From assembly GCF_022664395.1 (NCBI RefSeq), contig NZ_JAKRET010000004.1, positions 1 to 64,000 of the forward strand: DNA of 64,000 nucleotides, given 5' to 3'. Shown here one piece after another: positions 42,546 through 51,386 of the stretch (positions within the stretch are counted from its first letter, which is position 1; each line of letters starts with the position of its first letter). A program made the position numbers and the translations under genes. Source of the stretch: Sphingomonas lacusdianchii. GTDB taxonomy: Bacteria; Pseudomonadota; Alphaproteobacteria; Sphingomonadales; Sphingomonadaceae. The notes below the pieces were generated by a model. It was not told the DNA's origin, searched no databases, and saw nothing but the letters and a program-made list of their open reading frames with translations.

Positions 42546-44159
42546 ATGCGCCTTTTCCCGCTTGCGCTGTTGCTGGCATCGACCGGCGCGCTTGCCCAGA
42601 CCGCGCCGCTGACCCCGGAGGAGGCGGCGATGCGGGCGCATGTCGCGTTCCTCGCCGCCGACGACATGAAGGGACGCGAACCCGGCACCTCCGAATATGA
42701 CCGGGCCGCCGCCTATGTCGCCGATCAGATGCGCGCCGCGGGTTTGAAGCCGGGCGGCGATGACGGCAGCTATCTGCAACGCGTGTCGCTGATCTCGGCG
42801 GTGCCGGCGGGGAAGGGCAGGCTGACGGCGGCGGGGCGGCCGGCACTGACCTTCGGGTCCGATTATCTGACCTCGACCAGCTTCCTCGAACCCGATCTGC
42901 GGCGGTCGGGCGAGGTGGTGTTCGTCGGGCAGGGGGTGACCGATGCGGCGAACGGCATCGACGATTATGCCGGGCTGGACGTGCGGGGAAAGATCGTCGC
43001 CTATCTCTATGGCGCGCCCGCCAAATTGCCGAGTGAGATCCGCGCGCACCTCGCCAGCGGCGACACCAAGCGCGCCAATGCGGCGGCGCATGGCGCGATC
43101 GGCGTGCTCCAGATCGAGACCGACGAACAGTCGAAACGCTATCCATTCAGCTATCTCATGTCGATCTACCGCAGTTCGCGCATGACGTGGGTCGGCAAGG
43201 ACGGTCGCGCGCAGGTCGCCGGGGCCGCCGCGCCGGCGATCGGCTGGCTGAGCGCGTCGGGCGCGGCCAAGCTGTTCACCGGATCGGCGATCGACTGGCC
43301 TGCGGTGCTGAAGGCGGAAGCGGCGGGCACGCCGGTGCCGCGCGGGGCGACCGGCGTGCGGGTGACGACGCGTCAGCGGTCGACGACCCGCCGGTTCGAC
43401 AGCGCCAATGTCGTCGGCATCCTGCCCGGTAGCGATCCGGCCTTGCGCGACCAATATGTCGCGCTGTCGGCGCATCTCGACCATATCGGAGTATCGACCG
43501 ATCCGACGCTGCCCAAGGGCGCCGACGTCATCAACAACGGCGCGATGGACAATGGCGTCGGCACGGCGGCGATGATCGAGGTCGCGAAGCAATTCGCCGC
43601 CGATCCGCGCAAACCCCGCCGCAGCCTGATCTTCGTCAGCGTGACGGCGGAGGAGAAAGGGCTGATCGGCAGCGAATATTTCGCGATGAACCCGACCGTG
43701 CCCAAGGGTTCCATCGTCGCCGACGTCAATCTCGACATGCCGATCCTGTCCTACCGCTTTCAGGACATGGTCGCGATCGGTGCCGACCATTCGACCGTCG
43801 CGCAAGCCGTGGCGCGGGCGGCGGGCAAGCGCGGCATCGCGCTCAGCCCCGATCCCGAGCCGGAAGAGGCGATCTTCGTCCGGTCGGACCATTACAGCTT
43901 CGTCAAGGCAGGCGTGCCGTCGGTGTCGCTCGACACCGGCTGGGCGGGGCCGGGCAAGGCGGCGGTCGCCGATTTCCTGGCGAACCGGTACCATCAGCCG
44001 GGCGACGACATGCACCAGACATTCGACTGGGCGGCGGGGCGGGTGTTCGTGGCGATCAACCACGACATCGCGCTCGACCTCGCCAATGCCGACGAACGGC
44101 CGCGGTGGAACAAGCGCGATTATTTCGGCGTGTTGTACGACGGTTACGGGGCGAAGTGA
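42546..44159 (+). CDS. Exported M28 family metallopeptidase (copy 2)
   Basis: 537 residues. Signal peptide MRLFPLALLLASTGALAQ. The same architecture as copy 1: AFLAADDMKGREPGTSEYD near the N-terminus, a PA-like insert, then SAHLDHIG, NNGAMDNGVG, TAEEKGLIGSEYF, NLDMPILSY and SDHYSF, all metal ligands present. It differs from copy 1 in the insert region, so substrate range may differ. Its stop overlaps the GTG of the epimerase gene. Confidence 0.92.
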   Translation: MRLFPLALLLASTGALAQTAPLTPEEAAMRAHVAFLAADDMKGREPGTSEYDRAAAYVADQMRAAGLKPGGDDGSYLQRVSLISAVPAGKGRLTAAGRPALTFGSDYLTSTSFLEPDLRRSGEVVFVGQGVTDAANGIDDYAGLDVRGKIVAYLYGAPAKLPSEIRAHLASGDTKRANAAAHGAIGVLQIETDEQSKRYPFSYLMSIYRSSRMTWVGKDGRAQVAGAAAPAIGWLSASGAAKLFTGSAIDWPAVLKAEAAGTPVPRGATGVRVTTRQRSTTRRFDSANVVGILPGSDPALRDQYVALSAHLDHIGVSTDPTLPKGADVINNGAMDNGVGTAAMIEVAKQFAADPRKPRRSLIFVSVTAEEKGLIGSEYFAMNPTVPKGSIVADVNLDMPILSYRFQDMVAIGADHSTVAQAVARAAGKRGIALSPDPEPEEAIFVRSDHYSFVKAGVPSVSLDTGWAGPGKAAVADFLANRYHQPGDDMHQTFDWAAGRVFVAINHDIALDLANADERPRWNKRDYFGVLYDGYGAK

Positions 44160-44986
44160 GCCGGCTGCTGATCTTTGGGCTGGGGTACACGTCGCGAGCG
44201 ATCGCGGCGCGGCTGGAGACGCAGGGGTGGCGGGTCGTAGGTACGACGCGCGACGGGCGCGATGGCAGTATTGCGTTCGCCGATGCCGACCGGGTGCGGT
44301 TCGAGGCGGCCCAAGCGACCGCCATCCTGTCGAGCGTGCCGCCCGATGGCGAGGGTGATCCGGTGCTCGCCAACTACCGGGAATTGCTGACGGGACCGAC
44401 GCTGGCCTATCTATCGTCGACCGGCGTCTATGGCGATGCCGAGGGCGGCTGGGTCGATGAGCGCACCCCGATCGCCGGGCGGCGGGCGAACCGCAATGCG
44501 GCCGATCGGGCGTGGCTGGACCTTGGGGCACGGGTGTTCCGGTTGCCGGGCATCTACGGGCCGGGACGGTCGCCGCTGGAGCGGGTAGCGGCGGGGGAGG
44601 CGCACCGGGTCGATTGCCCCGGACAGGTGTTCAGCCGGGTGCATGTCGCGGATGTTGCCAAAGGTGTCACGTACGGGCTGTCCGCACCAGCAGGTTCGTA
44701 TAATTTATCCGATGATCTGCCGGCCTCGCAGAATGAGGTCGTCGAATATGCGGCGCGGTTGTTGGGGGTGGAGCCGCCACCGTTCGTTGCGCTGGAGACG
44801 CTGAGCCCGATGGCGCGCGCCTTTTATGGCGAGAACCGGCGGGTGGCGAACGGCAAGGCGAAGCGGGTGCTGGGCTGGACGCCCGATTACCCCGATTACC
44901 GGTTCGGCCTGCGCGCCCTGAGCGCCACCACCAGCCCGGCCAGTGCCAGTGCCGCCCCGGCCCCGGCGAGCGGCGACCAGCGATAG
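44156..44986 (+). CDS. NAD-dependent epimerase/dehydratase family protein
   Basis: 276 residues, extended SDR type. The start GTG at 44156 gives VSRLLIFGLGYTSRAIAARL with the dinucleotide loop GLGYTS near 8-13; a catalytic region with STGVYGDAEGGWVDE near 82-96 follows (YGD in place of YxxxK). Without a clear YxxxK the enzyme activity is uncertain. The last 30 codons lie antisense to the end of the EamA gene (91-base overlap) and are Ala/Ser-rich, so the natural end may be extended by drift. Confidence 0.75.
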   Translation: MSRLLIFGLGYTSRAIAARLETQGWRVVGTTRDGRDGSIAFADADRVRFEAAQATAILSSVPPDGEGDPVLANYRELLTGPTLAYLSSTGVYGDAEGGWVDERTPIAGRRANRNAADRAWLDLGARVFRLPGIYGPGRSPLERVAAGEAHRVDCPGQVFSRVHVADVAKGVTYGLSAPAGSYNLSDDLPASQNEVVEYAARLLGVEPPPFVALETLSPMARAFYGENRRVANGKAKRVLGWTPDYPDYRFGLRALSATTSPASASAAPAPASGDQR

Positions 44987-45807
44987 TTTTCGAACAAAGT
45001 TGACAACAGCATCGCGATGACCGGCACGACGACGCCGTTATAGGCCGCCTTGGCCGGGCCGATCGTGCGGATCAGCCCGAAATACAGGGTGAAGGCGACC
45101 GCCGAGGCGACGATGCCGAGATAGAGCAGCCCGCCAACATAGGCCCAGCGCCAGTCGAACACCGGCGGCCCGACCGTCAGCGTGGCGTAGCTGGCGTCCA
45201 TTGCCGCACCGATCAGCATCGCGATGCCGAGCAGCGGCACCATCGGATAGGCCTTGGCGGTCGGTGTCGCCTGCATGACGTTGGCGACCGAGGCGGAAAA
45301 GACGCCGGCCAGCGCGATGCCGAGACCGATCAGCACCGCCGCGCCGTTTTCGGAATGTTCGCGCGCTTCGTGGACGAACAGCAGTGCGACGCCAGCCAAA
45401 GCGATCGCCGATCCGACCAGCAATTGCCGCCCCATGCGCTGCCCGAGGAAGATGCGCGCGAGGATCGAATTGGGCACGATCAACAGCGCGTACATCAGCG
45501 CGACCAGCCCCGAGGTGACATATTGCTCGGAGCGGTAGACGAAGTTGAAGTTTAGGCAGAATTGGGCGAGGCCGAGGCCGGTGGCGAACAGGAGCCCCCG
45601 CCGGTCGACGGCAATGCGGTCGCCGCGCTGCCATGCCCAGAGCAGCATGACAATCCCGGCGATCAGGAAGCGATAGGTCACCGACCACGACGCCGGCACC
45701 ACGCCCAGTTGATCGCGGATCACGATCCAGGTCGACCCCCAGATCAGGGTGACGATGCCGAACGGGATCAGTACCGCCGGCGTCGCCGAACGGGGGGTGT
45801 CGGTCAT
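44896..45807 (-). CDS. EamA/DMT family transporter
   Basis: 303 residues with ten transmembrane helices in two EamA halves (VTLIWGSTWIVIRDQLGVVP near 19-38 and LGIVASAVAFTLYFGLIRTI near 236-255). Members export amino acids or other small metabolites. It starts four bases inside the threonine aldolase gene, so export of threonine or a related amino acid is plausible, but not proven. The 3' end overlaps the epimerase gene on the other strand. Confidence 0.85.
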   Translation of the reverse strand: MTDTPRSATPAVLIPFGIVTLIWGSTWIVIRDQLGVVPASWSVTYRFLIAGIVMLLWAWQRGDRIAVDRRGLLFATGLGLAQFCLNFNFVYRSEQYVTSGLVALMYALLIVPNSILARIFLGQRMGRQLLVGSAIALAGVALLFVHEAREHSENGAAVLIGLGIALAGVFSASVANVMQATPTAKAYPMVPLLGIAMLIGAAMDASYATLTVGPPVFDWRWAYVGGLLYLGIVASAVAFTLYFGLIRTIGPAKAAYNGVVVPVIAMLLSTLFENYRWSPLAGAGAALALAGLVVALRARRPNR

Positions 45808-46805
45808 AGCGCGGCGATCGCCTCCGCCAGCGGACGGACGGTCGCCGCATCCTGATCCCAGGCAACGACCAGCCGCGCCTGTCCGACGCCCCAATCGTAG
45901 AAATCGAACCCCTGTGCGCGCAGGCCGGCGGCTTCTTGCGCCGTCAGGCGGAGGAAGACCTCGTTGGCCTCGACCGCATGAACCAGCCGGTCGCCCGCCG
46001 CTTGTGCCAACATCGCCGCCCCGGCATTGGCGGCGCGGGCGTTGGCGAGCCAGACATCGTCGTCGAGCATCGCCAGCAACTGCGCGGCGAGGAAGCGACC
46101 TTTCGACGCGAGCAGCCCGGCGCGCTTGCGGCGGTAGCGGGCGACCTTCGCCAGTTCGGGGCGGAAGAAGACCAAAGCCTCGGCCGACATGCCGCCATTC
46201 TTGATGAAACCGAACGACAGCGCGTCGACCCCGGCCTGCCACGTGACCTCCGCCGGGGTACAGCCGAGATGCGCAACGGCATTGGCGAAGCGCGCGCCGT
46301 CCATGTGCAGCCCGAGACCGCGCGCACGGGCGACGGCACCGATCGCGGCGACTTCGTCGGGGGTGTAGACCCGGCCGGCCTCGGTCGCCTGGGTGATCGA
46401 GATGGCGTGCGGCTGGACCTGATGCACGTCGTCGCGGATCGTCGCCAGATAGGCTTCGATGGCGTCGGGCGCGAGCTTCGCGCCGTCGCCGTCGAGCAGC
46501 ATCAGCTTGGCGCCATGGGTGTAGAATTCGGGCGCGCCGCCTTCGTCATTCTGGATATGGGCGTCGTGGTGGCAGACGATGCCGCCATGCGGCGGGCACA
46601 TCGCGGCCAGCGCGATGCAGTTGGCGGCGGTGCCCGACGGCACCCACAGCACCGCGACCTCGCAGCCGAACAGTTCGCCGAAGCGGGCGTCGAGCCGCTT
46701 GCTCAAGCCGTCGCCGTCATAGGCGGTGTCCTGTCCGTTGGCGGCGACGATCGCGTCGAGCACGGCGGGGCAGGCGGGGGCGGCATTGTCGGAGAAGAAG
46801 CGCAT
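45804..46805 (-). CDS. ltaE: Low-specificity L-threonine aldolase
   Basis: 333 residues, fold-type I PLP enzyme. Family blocks are MRFFSDNAAPACPAVLDAI at the start, VPSGTAANCIALAA near 55-68, HHDAHIQNDEGGAPE near 78-92, LHMDGARFANAVAHLG near 165-180 and the PLP lysine in SFGFIKNGGMSAEAL near 198-212. It splits threonine to glycine and acetaldehyde. It is cotranscribed with the downstream EamA gene. A gap of about 475 bases with REP repeats separates it from the PBP1A gene. Confidence 0.9.
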   Translation of the reverse strand: MRFFSDNAAPACPAVLDAIVAANGQDTAYDGDGLSKRLDARFGELFGCEVAVLWVPSGTAANCIALAAMCPPHGGIVCHHDAHIQNDEGGAPEFYTHGAKLMLLDGDGAKLAPDAIEAYLATIRDDVHQVQPHAISITQATEAGRVYTPDEVAAIGAVARARGLGLHMDGARFANAVAHLGCTPAEVTWQAGVDALSFGFIKNGGMSAEALVFFRPELAKVARYRRKRAGLLASKGRFLAAQLLAMLDDDVWLANARAANAGAAMLAQAAGDRLVHAVEANEVFLRLTAQEAAGLRAQGFDFYDWGVGQARLVVAWDQDAATVRPLAEAIAAL

Positions 46806-46987
46806 GGGGATGCCTTGGGCGTGCGGGGGGCGGGGGTCAACCGGGGAAGGTTGGACCATGTACCCGCAATCGGAACCGTCGTGTGAGGTAGGGGCTGAGA
46901 CGTCGAAAATTTGGATCGACGCATCACCGATCCCCCAATCCGTGCGTAACCCGCGTGAAAGCGAGACCTTTGCGGAGCTACCTTTTC

Positions 46988-47192
46988 CGTACCCCGGCGA
47001 AGGCCGGGGCCCAGTTGGGGGACGTCCGTACCTTTCGGAAGAACCTTCCCAACTGGACCCCGGCCTTCGCCGGGGTACGAGAGAGCTGGGACTGGGGCCT
47101 GACTTTCGCAAAGGTCTCGCGAAGGCGGAGGCCCAGGGGCAAGCAAAACAACGGTTTGTGCGCGTGGCCCTGGGTCCCCGCCTTCGCGGGGA
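46988..47192. repeat. REP hairpins in a 475-base gene-free gap
   Basis: The gap 46806-47280 has no gene. Arms 46988-47019 and 47048-47079 are complementary at 31 of 32 positions (TACCCCGGCGAAGGCCGGGG core). A short related hairpin GTCCCCGCCTTCGCGGGGAT follows at about 47173-47192. The gap separates ltaE from the end of the PBP1A gene, both on the minus strand. Confidence 0.85.
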
Positions 47193-47280
47193 TGCGGTGT
47201 CGGGGTTTTGGTAAGGTCTCGCGGAGGTGGTACTCTGGATCAGTTTCATAGGGTGCGGAGGTTGCGCGGACCTGAAACCC

Positions 47281-49449
47281 CTATTGCTCGTCCTCGTCCG
47301 GCGGGCGTCGTTCTTCCTGCGGTACCGGTTCCTCCTCGCGGCGGCGGCGGTCGTTGGGGTTGAAGCGGACCTGCCCGTCGGGGTCGACCGAGACGTCGAA
47401 GCCCGGACCCTGGATCGTCGGTGGCGCGTCGAACGGGTTGCCGATCAGGTCCTGTACCGCGTCGATCGCATTGTCGATCGGTTCGGGTTCGGGCGCCGCG
47501 ACCGGCACCGGATCGCGCAGGTTCAGCGCCTGTCGCATGAAGTCGCGCCAGATACGCGCGGGCAGGCCGCCGCCGGCCAACCCCGGATTGGTGCTGTTGT
47601 CGTCATTGCCGAGCCACACGCCCGCGACGATGCCGCCGGCATAGCCGACGAACAGCGCGTCGCGATTGTCCTGCGTCGTGCCGGTCTTGCCGAACGCCTC
47701 GACCGGCAAATTGGCGGCGATGCCGGTACCCTGTCGGATCGACGCGGCGAGCAGCGTGCGCATCCCGTCCAGCTCCTCGCGCGACAGCGTCTTGCGGGTC
47801 GAGCGCAGCCGGTCGAGCCACGTCGGTTCGTCCTTTTCGGCAAGTCCACGCGGGATGACCGGTGCCTCACCCGCCGCGATCGCGGCATAGGCGCTGGTCA
47901 GTTCCAGGAGCGACACGGTCGAGGTGCCGAGCGCGATCGAGGCTTCGTTGGCGATCGGCGTCGAGATGCCGAGGTCGCGGGCGGCGCGGATGACGTTGCG
48001 CACGCCCACTTCCTTGGTCAGCCGCGCGGCGGCGACGTTGCTGGAGCGTTGGAAGGCGCGTTCGAGGGTAATGCTGCCGAGATAGCGGCCGTCGCTGTTC
48101 TTGGGACTCCAGTCGCCGATCGTGACCGGTTCGTCGAGCACCTGGCTCTGCGGCGTGAGCCCCGAGCGCATGGCGGCGAGATAGACGAACAGCTTGAAGG
48201 TCGATCCGGGTTGCCGCCGCGCCTGTACCGCGCGGTTGAACGGGCTGTTGCGGTAATCCTTGCCGCCGACCATGGCGATGACGCGGCCATCGGGGCGCAT
48301 GGCGACGATCGCGACCTGCGTCTGGCGCAGGCCCGCGTTGCGGACGGCGCGTTCGGCGGCGCGCTGCATGCGGACTTCGAGCGTGGTCGCGACCTTGCGA
48401 TCGGCACCGATGCCGCCCGCCCGGTCGCGTGCCTGCGGCAGCACCCAGTCGGCGAAATAGGTGCCCGAGGGCAGCGTGCTGTTGTCGGTGACGCGCAGCA
48501 CGGCGGGTTTGACCCGGCGCGCTTCGGACGGGGTCAGATAGCCGGCATCCTCCATCGCGCCGACCACAACCGCCTGCCGCGCTCGCGCGCCCTTGAGGTT
48601 GCCGGTGGGGGCGAGGCGCGAGGGGGCCTTGACCAAGCCCGCCAGCATCGCCGCCTGTCCGACGGTCAGGTCCCTGGGCGCGCGGCTGAAATAATGGCGG
48701 GCGGCGGCGTCGAGGCCATAGGCATTGTCGCCGAAATAGGCGTTGGAGAGATAGCGCGAGAGGATCTCGTCCTTGGTCAGCCATGCCTCCAGCCAGAAGG
48801 CGATCAGCACCTCGCGCAGCTTGCGCGCCGCGGTCCGGTCCGAATCGAGAAAGGCGTTCTTGGCGAGTTGCTGCGTGATCGTGCTCGCCCCCTGTCGCAC
48901 GCCGCCCGCCTGGGTATTGGTCCACATCGCGCGGAGGATGCCGCGGGGATCGATGCCCCAATGGGTGCGGAACCGGCGGTCCTCGATCGCCATGAAGGCT
49001 TCGCTGACATGCGCGGGGAGTTTGGTCGCATCGACCGGCTTGCCGATATTCGCGCCGCGCTCGGCGATCGGGGTCCCTTCGGCCGAGAGCAGGGTGATCG
49101 AGGGCGGGGCGGGCGGTTCGAGCGATTTCGACAGCGGCGCGGTGAAGGCCAGCCACGCGATGGCGATCACCAGCAGGATGATGAGGATGCCGAAGCCGCG
49201 CATGATCCAGCGCAGCCACCAGCGCAGCGGGCGGCGGCGCTTCGCGGTCTGTGGCGCTTCGGGCGGCGGGGGTGGCGGCGGCGCGTCGCCCATGCCGGGG
49301 AAGCTGCGATCGTAATCGGCCAGCGCATCGTCGAACGCGGCCAGCCGCCGCCGCCGCTCCAGCGCTTCGCCCGTCAACGGGGTCGACAGGCGCCCGATCC
49401 GGCTGGGATCGATCGGGCCGGAGGGCGGGGACGGGGGATCGTAAGCCAT
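47281..49449 (-). CDS. Penicillin-binding protein 1A (bifunctional)
   Basis: 722 residues. A proline-rich cytoplasmic tail (1-75) is followed by one transmembrane helix (near 85-105). The GT51 glycosyltransferase has EDRRFRTHWGIDPRGILRA near 157-175 (catalytic Glu) and GASTITQQLAKNA near 187-199. The transpeptidase has SxxK in QPGSTFKLF near 413-421, SSN near 467 and KTGTT near 597-601. It polymerises and crosslinks peptidoglycan. The C-terminus ends in an acidic/basic disordered tail (PPDEDEQ). It is monocistronic as far as seen. Confidence 0.94.
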   Translation of the reverse strand: MAYDPPSPPSGPIDPSRIGRLSTPLTGEALERRRRLAAFDDALADYDRSFPGMGDAPPPPPPPEAPQTAKRRRPLRWWLRWIMRGFGILIILLVIAIAWLAFTAPLSKSLEPPAPPSITLLSAEGTPIAERGANIGKPVDATKLPAHVSEAFMAIEDRRFRTHWGIDPRGILRAMWTNTQAGGVRQGASTITQQLAKNAFLDSDRTAARKLREVLIAFWLEAWLTKDEILSRYLSNAYFGDNAYGLDAAARHYFSRAPRDLTVGQAAMLAGLVKAPSRLAPTGNLKGARARQAVVVGAMEDAGYLTPSEARRVKPAVLRVTDNSTLPSGTYFADWVLPQARDRAGGIGADRKVATTLEVRMQRAAERAVRNAGLRQTQVAIVAMRPDGRVIAMVGGKDYRNSPFNRAVQARRQPGSTFKLFVYLAAMRSGLTPQSQVLDEPVTIGDWSPKNSDGRYLGSITLERAFQRSSNVAAARLTKEVGVRNVIRAARDLGISTPIANEASIALGTSTVSLLELTSAYAAIAAGEAPVIPRGLAEKDEPTWLDRLRSTRKTLSREELDGMRTLLAASIRQGTGIAANLPVEAFGKTGTTQDNRDALFVGYAGGIVAGVWLGNDDNSTNPGLAGGGLPARIWRDFMRQALNLRDPVPVAAPEPEPIDNAIDAVQDLIGNPFDAPPTIQGPGFDVSVDPDGQVRFNPNDRRRREEEPVPQEERRPPDEDEQ

Positions 49450-49584
49450 GATACCGGCCGTGTATTACCGTTCTGATACAGCTTCGGCAAGCTGGATGCG
49501 ACGGCGCGGGGGTGCGTGGTGGACCGTTGCCGGAACCGGCTGGGCTGTCATGCGCTAGGTCGCGGAGTCGCAAGGAGAAACGGC

Positions 49585-49947
49585 GTGGACGACGATCGCA
49601 TCTGGAGTTTCGAGGAAAGCCTGTGGACCGCCGACGCGGCGCATTACGAAGAATCGATCGACGACGAATGCCTGATGGTGCTGCCGACGCCGCCGTTCGT
49701 GTTCACCGGGCAACAGGCGATCGATGCGGTCAAGGACACGCCGCGCTGGGAACAGGTGTCGCTGACCGAACGACAGGTCGCGCGGCCGCAGGAAGGGCTG
49801 ATCGTCGTCGCCTACAAGGCGGAGGCGCATAAGGGCGGCGAGGCGTATCTGGCCTATTGCACCTCGACCTATCGCTGGATCGAACATGGCGTGTGGACGG
49901 TGGTCCAGCATCAGCAGACCCCGCCGCTGACGTCGAAGGGGGAGTGA
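49585..49947 (+). CDS. DUF4440-like (NTF2-fold) protein
   Basis: 120 residues from the GTG at 49585, which follows AAGGAG. The pattern IWSFEESLWTADAAHYEESI, the LPTPPFVFTGQQAIDAVKD stretch and C-terminal WRWIEHGVWTVVQHQQTPP-like ending (here YRWIEHGVWTVVQHQQTPPL) fit small NTF2-fold proteins. No catalytic residues are certain. It lies between two minus-strand genes and appears to be a single-gene unit. Confidence 0.7.
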   Translation: MDDDRIWSFEESLWTADAAHYEESIDDECLMVLPTPPFVFTGQQAIDAVKDTPRWEQVSLTERQVARPQEGLIVVAYKAEAHKGGEAYLAYCTSTYRWIEHGVWTVVQHQQTPPLTSKGE

Positions 49948-49949
49948 GG

Positions 49950-50753
49950 TCAGCGCGGCGACGTGGTCGCCTGGACGATCCACGTCGCCGCGCGCAGCAC
50001 CGGGTCGGCGGACCCGTACCGCGCACGGAACGCGGCTTCGAGCAGCGTCTGCGCATCGGCGCGATAGCCGGGGTGATCCCGCACGATCTTGCCGAGCGAA
50101 CCGAAGCGCAGGCACAGGTCGACGGTGTCGGTCAGGCTCCCGGCACAGGTCGCGATGTCGACCGGAGCGACCGTAACCCTGACGAACCCGGCTGCTTCGA
50201 GCGTGCCGGACAGGAAGGCTGGGTCGGCGAACGAGAAATGTTCGGCGCGTTCGGCATCGGCGACCAGCTCGCCGGGCAGGCACGGAGCCGCGGCGCGCAG
50301 CGGGAACGAGTCCAGCTCATTATCGGCCAGCGTGCGCCAGCAGACGAAGCCGAACCGGCCAGCGGGGCGCAGCGCCATGCGGATATTGGCGAACGCCGCG
50401 ACGGGATCGGCGAAGAACATGACCCCGAAGCGGGAAAAGACCGCGTCATAGCTGTCTTCGAACACCAGCGTCTGGGCATCTCCGATCACATGATCGACGT
50501 GTCGGAGATGCGCGGTTTCCGGCACGCGAACCTCGATCGCGGCGGGCAGGATGTCGACCCCGGTGACACGACCGCCCGGACCCACGATGCGCGCGAGGGT
50601 CTCGGTCGTGCGCGCGATGCCGCAGCCGAGATCGAGGACATGTTCGCCCGGTCGCAGCGTCAGCCGGTCGATCACTGCCTGACCGATCGGGGCCAACTGC
50701 CGCTCCAGCGGGTCGCGGACGGCCAGCCATGCCTGTACGCGCGCATCGGTCAT
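49950..50753 (-). CDS. Class I SAM-dependent methyltransferase
   Basis: 267 residues. SAM-binding motif I is VLDLGCGIARTTETLA near 39-54, followed by VTGVDILPAAI near 63-73 and a motif II region DAVFSRFGVMFFADPVAAF near 102-120. The substrate is unknown. The start is the ATG at 50753, ten bases after the end of the HNH gene, so the two may be cotranscribed. Confidence 0.85.
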   Translation of the reverse strand: MTDARVQAWLAVRDPLERQLAPIGQAVIDRLTLRPGEHVLDLGCGIARTTETLARIVGPGGRVTGVDILPAAIEVRVPETAHLRHVDHVIGDAQTLVFEDSYDAVFSRFGVMFFADPVAAFANIRMALRPAGRFGFVCWRTLADNELDSFPLRAAAPCLPGELVADAERAEHFSFADPAFLSGTLEAAGFVRVTVAPVDIATCAGSLTDTVDLCLRFGSLGKIVRDHPGYRADAQTLLEAAFRARYGSADPVLRAATWIVQATTSPR

Positions 50754-50763
50754 GGTCGAAACG

Positions 50764-51330
50764 TCACGCCTCCAGCTCGACGTCCCAATAGAGCCAGTCG
50801 TGCCACGTTTCATGCAGATGGTTGGGCGGGAAGCGGCGGCCCTGTTCCTGCAACTGCCAGCTGGTCGGGCGGATCGGCTGGACGTGCAGCGGCATCGCCG
50901 CCTGTTTCGGCGTACGGCCCCCTTTGCGCAGGTTGCACGGCGCGCAGGCGGTGGCGACATTCTCCCACGTCGTCCGGCCCCCTTGCGCGCGGGGCACGAC
51001 ATGGTCGAAGGTCAGGTCGTGCGTCGCGCCGCAATATTGGCAGCTGAACCGGTCGCGCAGGAACAGGTTGAACCGGGTGAAGGCCGGAAATTCGGACGGC
51101 CGGACATATTGCTTGAGCGCGATCACCGACGGCAGCTTGATGCGCGCGGTCGGGCTGCACACTTCGCGGTCATATTGGGCGACGATGTCGACCCGGTCGA
51201 GAAACACGGCCTTTACCGCAGTCTGCCATGGCCAGACGCTGAGCGGATAATAGCTCAACGGCGTATAGTCCGCGTTGAGCACCAGCGCGGGACAGCCATC
51301 GGGATGGCGGAGGCGATCGGGATGGTACAT
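50764..51330 (-). CDS. HNH endonuclease family protein
   Basis: 188 residues. The HNH zinc/catalytic motif is CQYCGATHDLTFDHVVPRAQ near 97-116 with NVATACAPCNLRKGG near 123-137: two CxxC pairs, the DHV histidine and the Asn/His partner. The N-terminal VLNADYTPLSYYPLSVWPWQ is typical of a conserved bacterial HNH family found in most alphaproteobacteria, so it is probably a housekeeping nuclease rather than a phage enzyme. The start at 51330 follows GGGGGA. Confidence 0.88.
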   Translation of the reverse strand: MYHPDRLRHPDGCPALVLNADYTPLSYYPLSVWPWQTAVKAVFLDRVDIVAQYDREVCSPTARIKLPSVIALKQYVRPSEFPAFTRFNLFLRDRFSCQYCGATHDLTFDHVVPRAQGGRTTWENVATACAPCNLRKGGRTPKQAAMPLHVQPIRPTSWQLQEQGRRFPPNHLHETWHDWLYWDVELEA

Positions 51331-51386
51331 GAAGTCCCCCTCGCGTAAACGTCGCCGCCGATATGATCGGCAACGATGACGCGGAC

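Noticed and set aside
46726-47214. A 162-codon plus-strand open frame in the ltaE-PBP1A gap
   Set aside because: The peptide contains the translated REP motif (PGEGRGPVGG, LDPGLRRGT) that is a known artefact of such palindromes, and the first part is antisense to ltaE.
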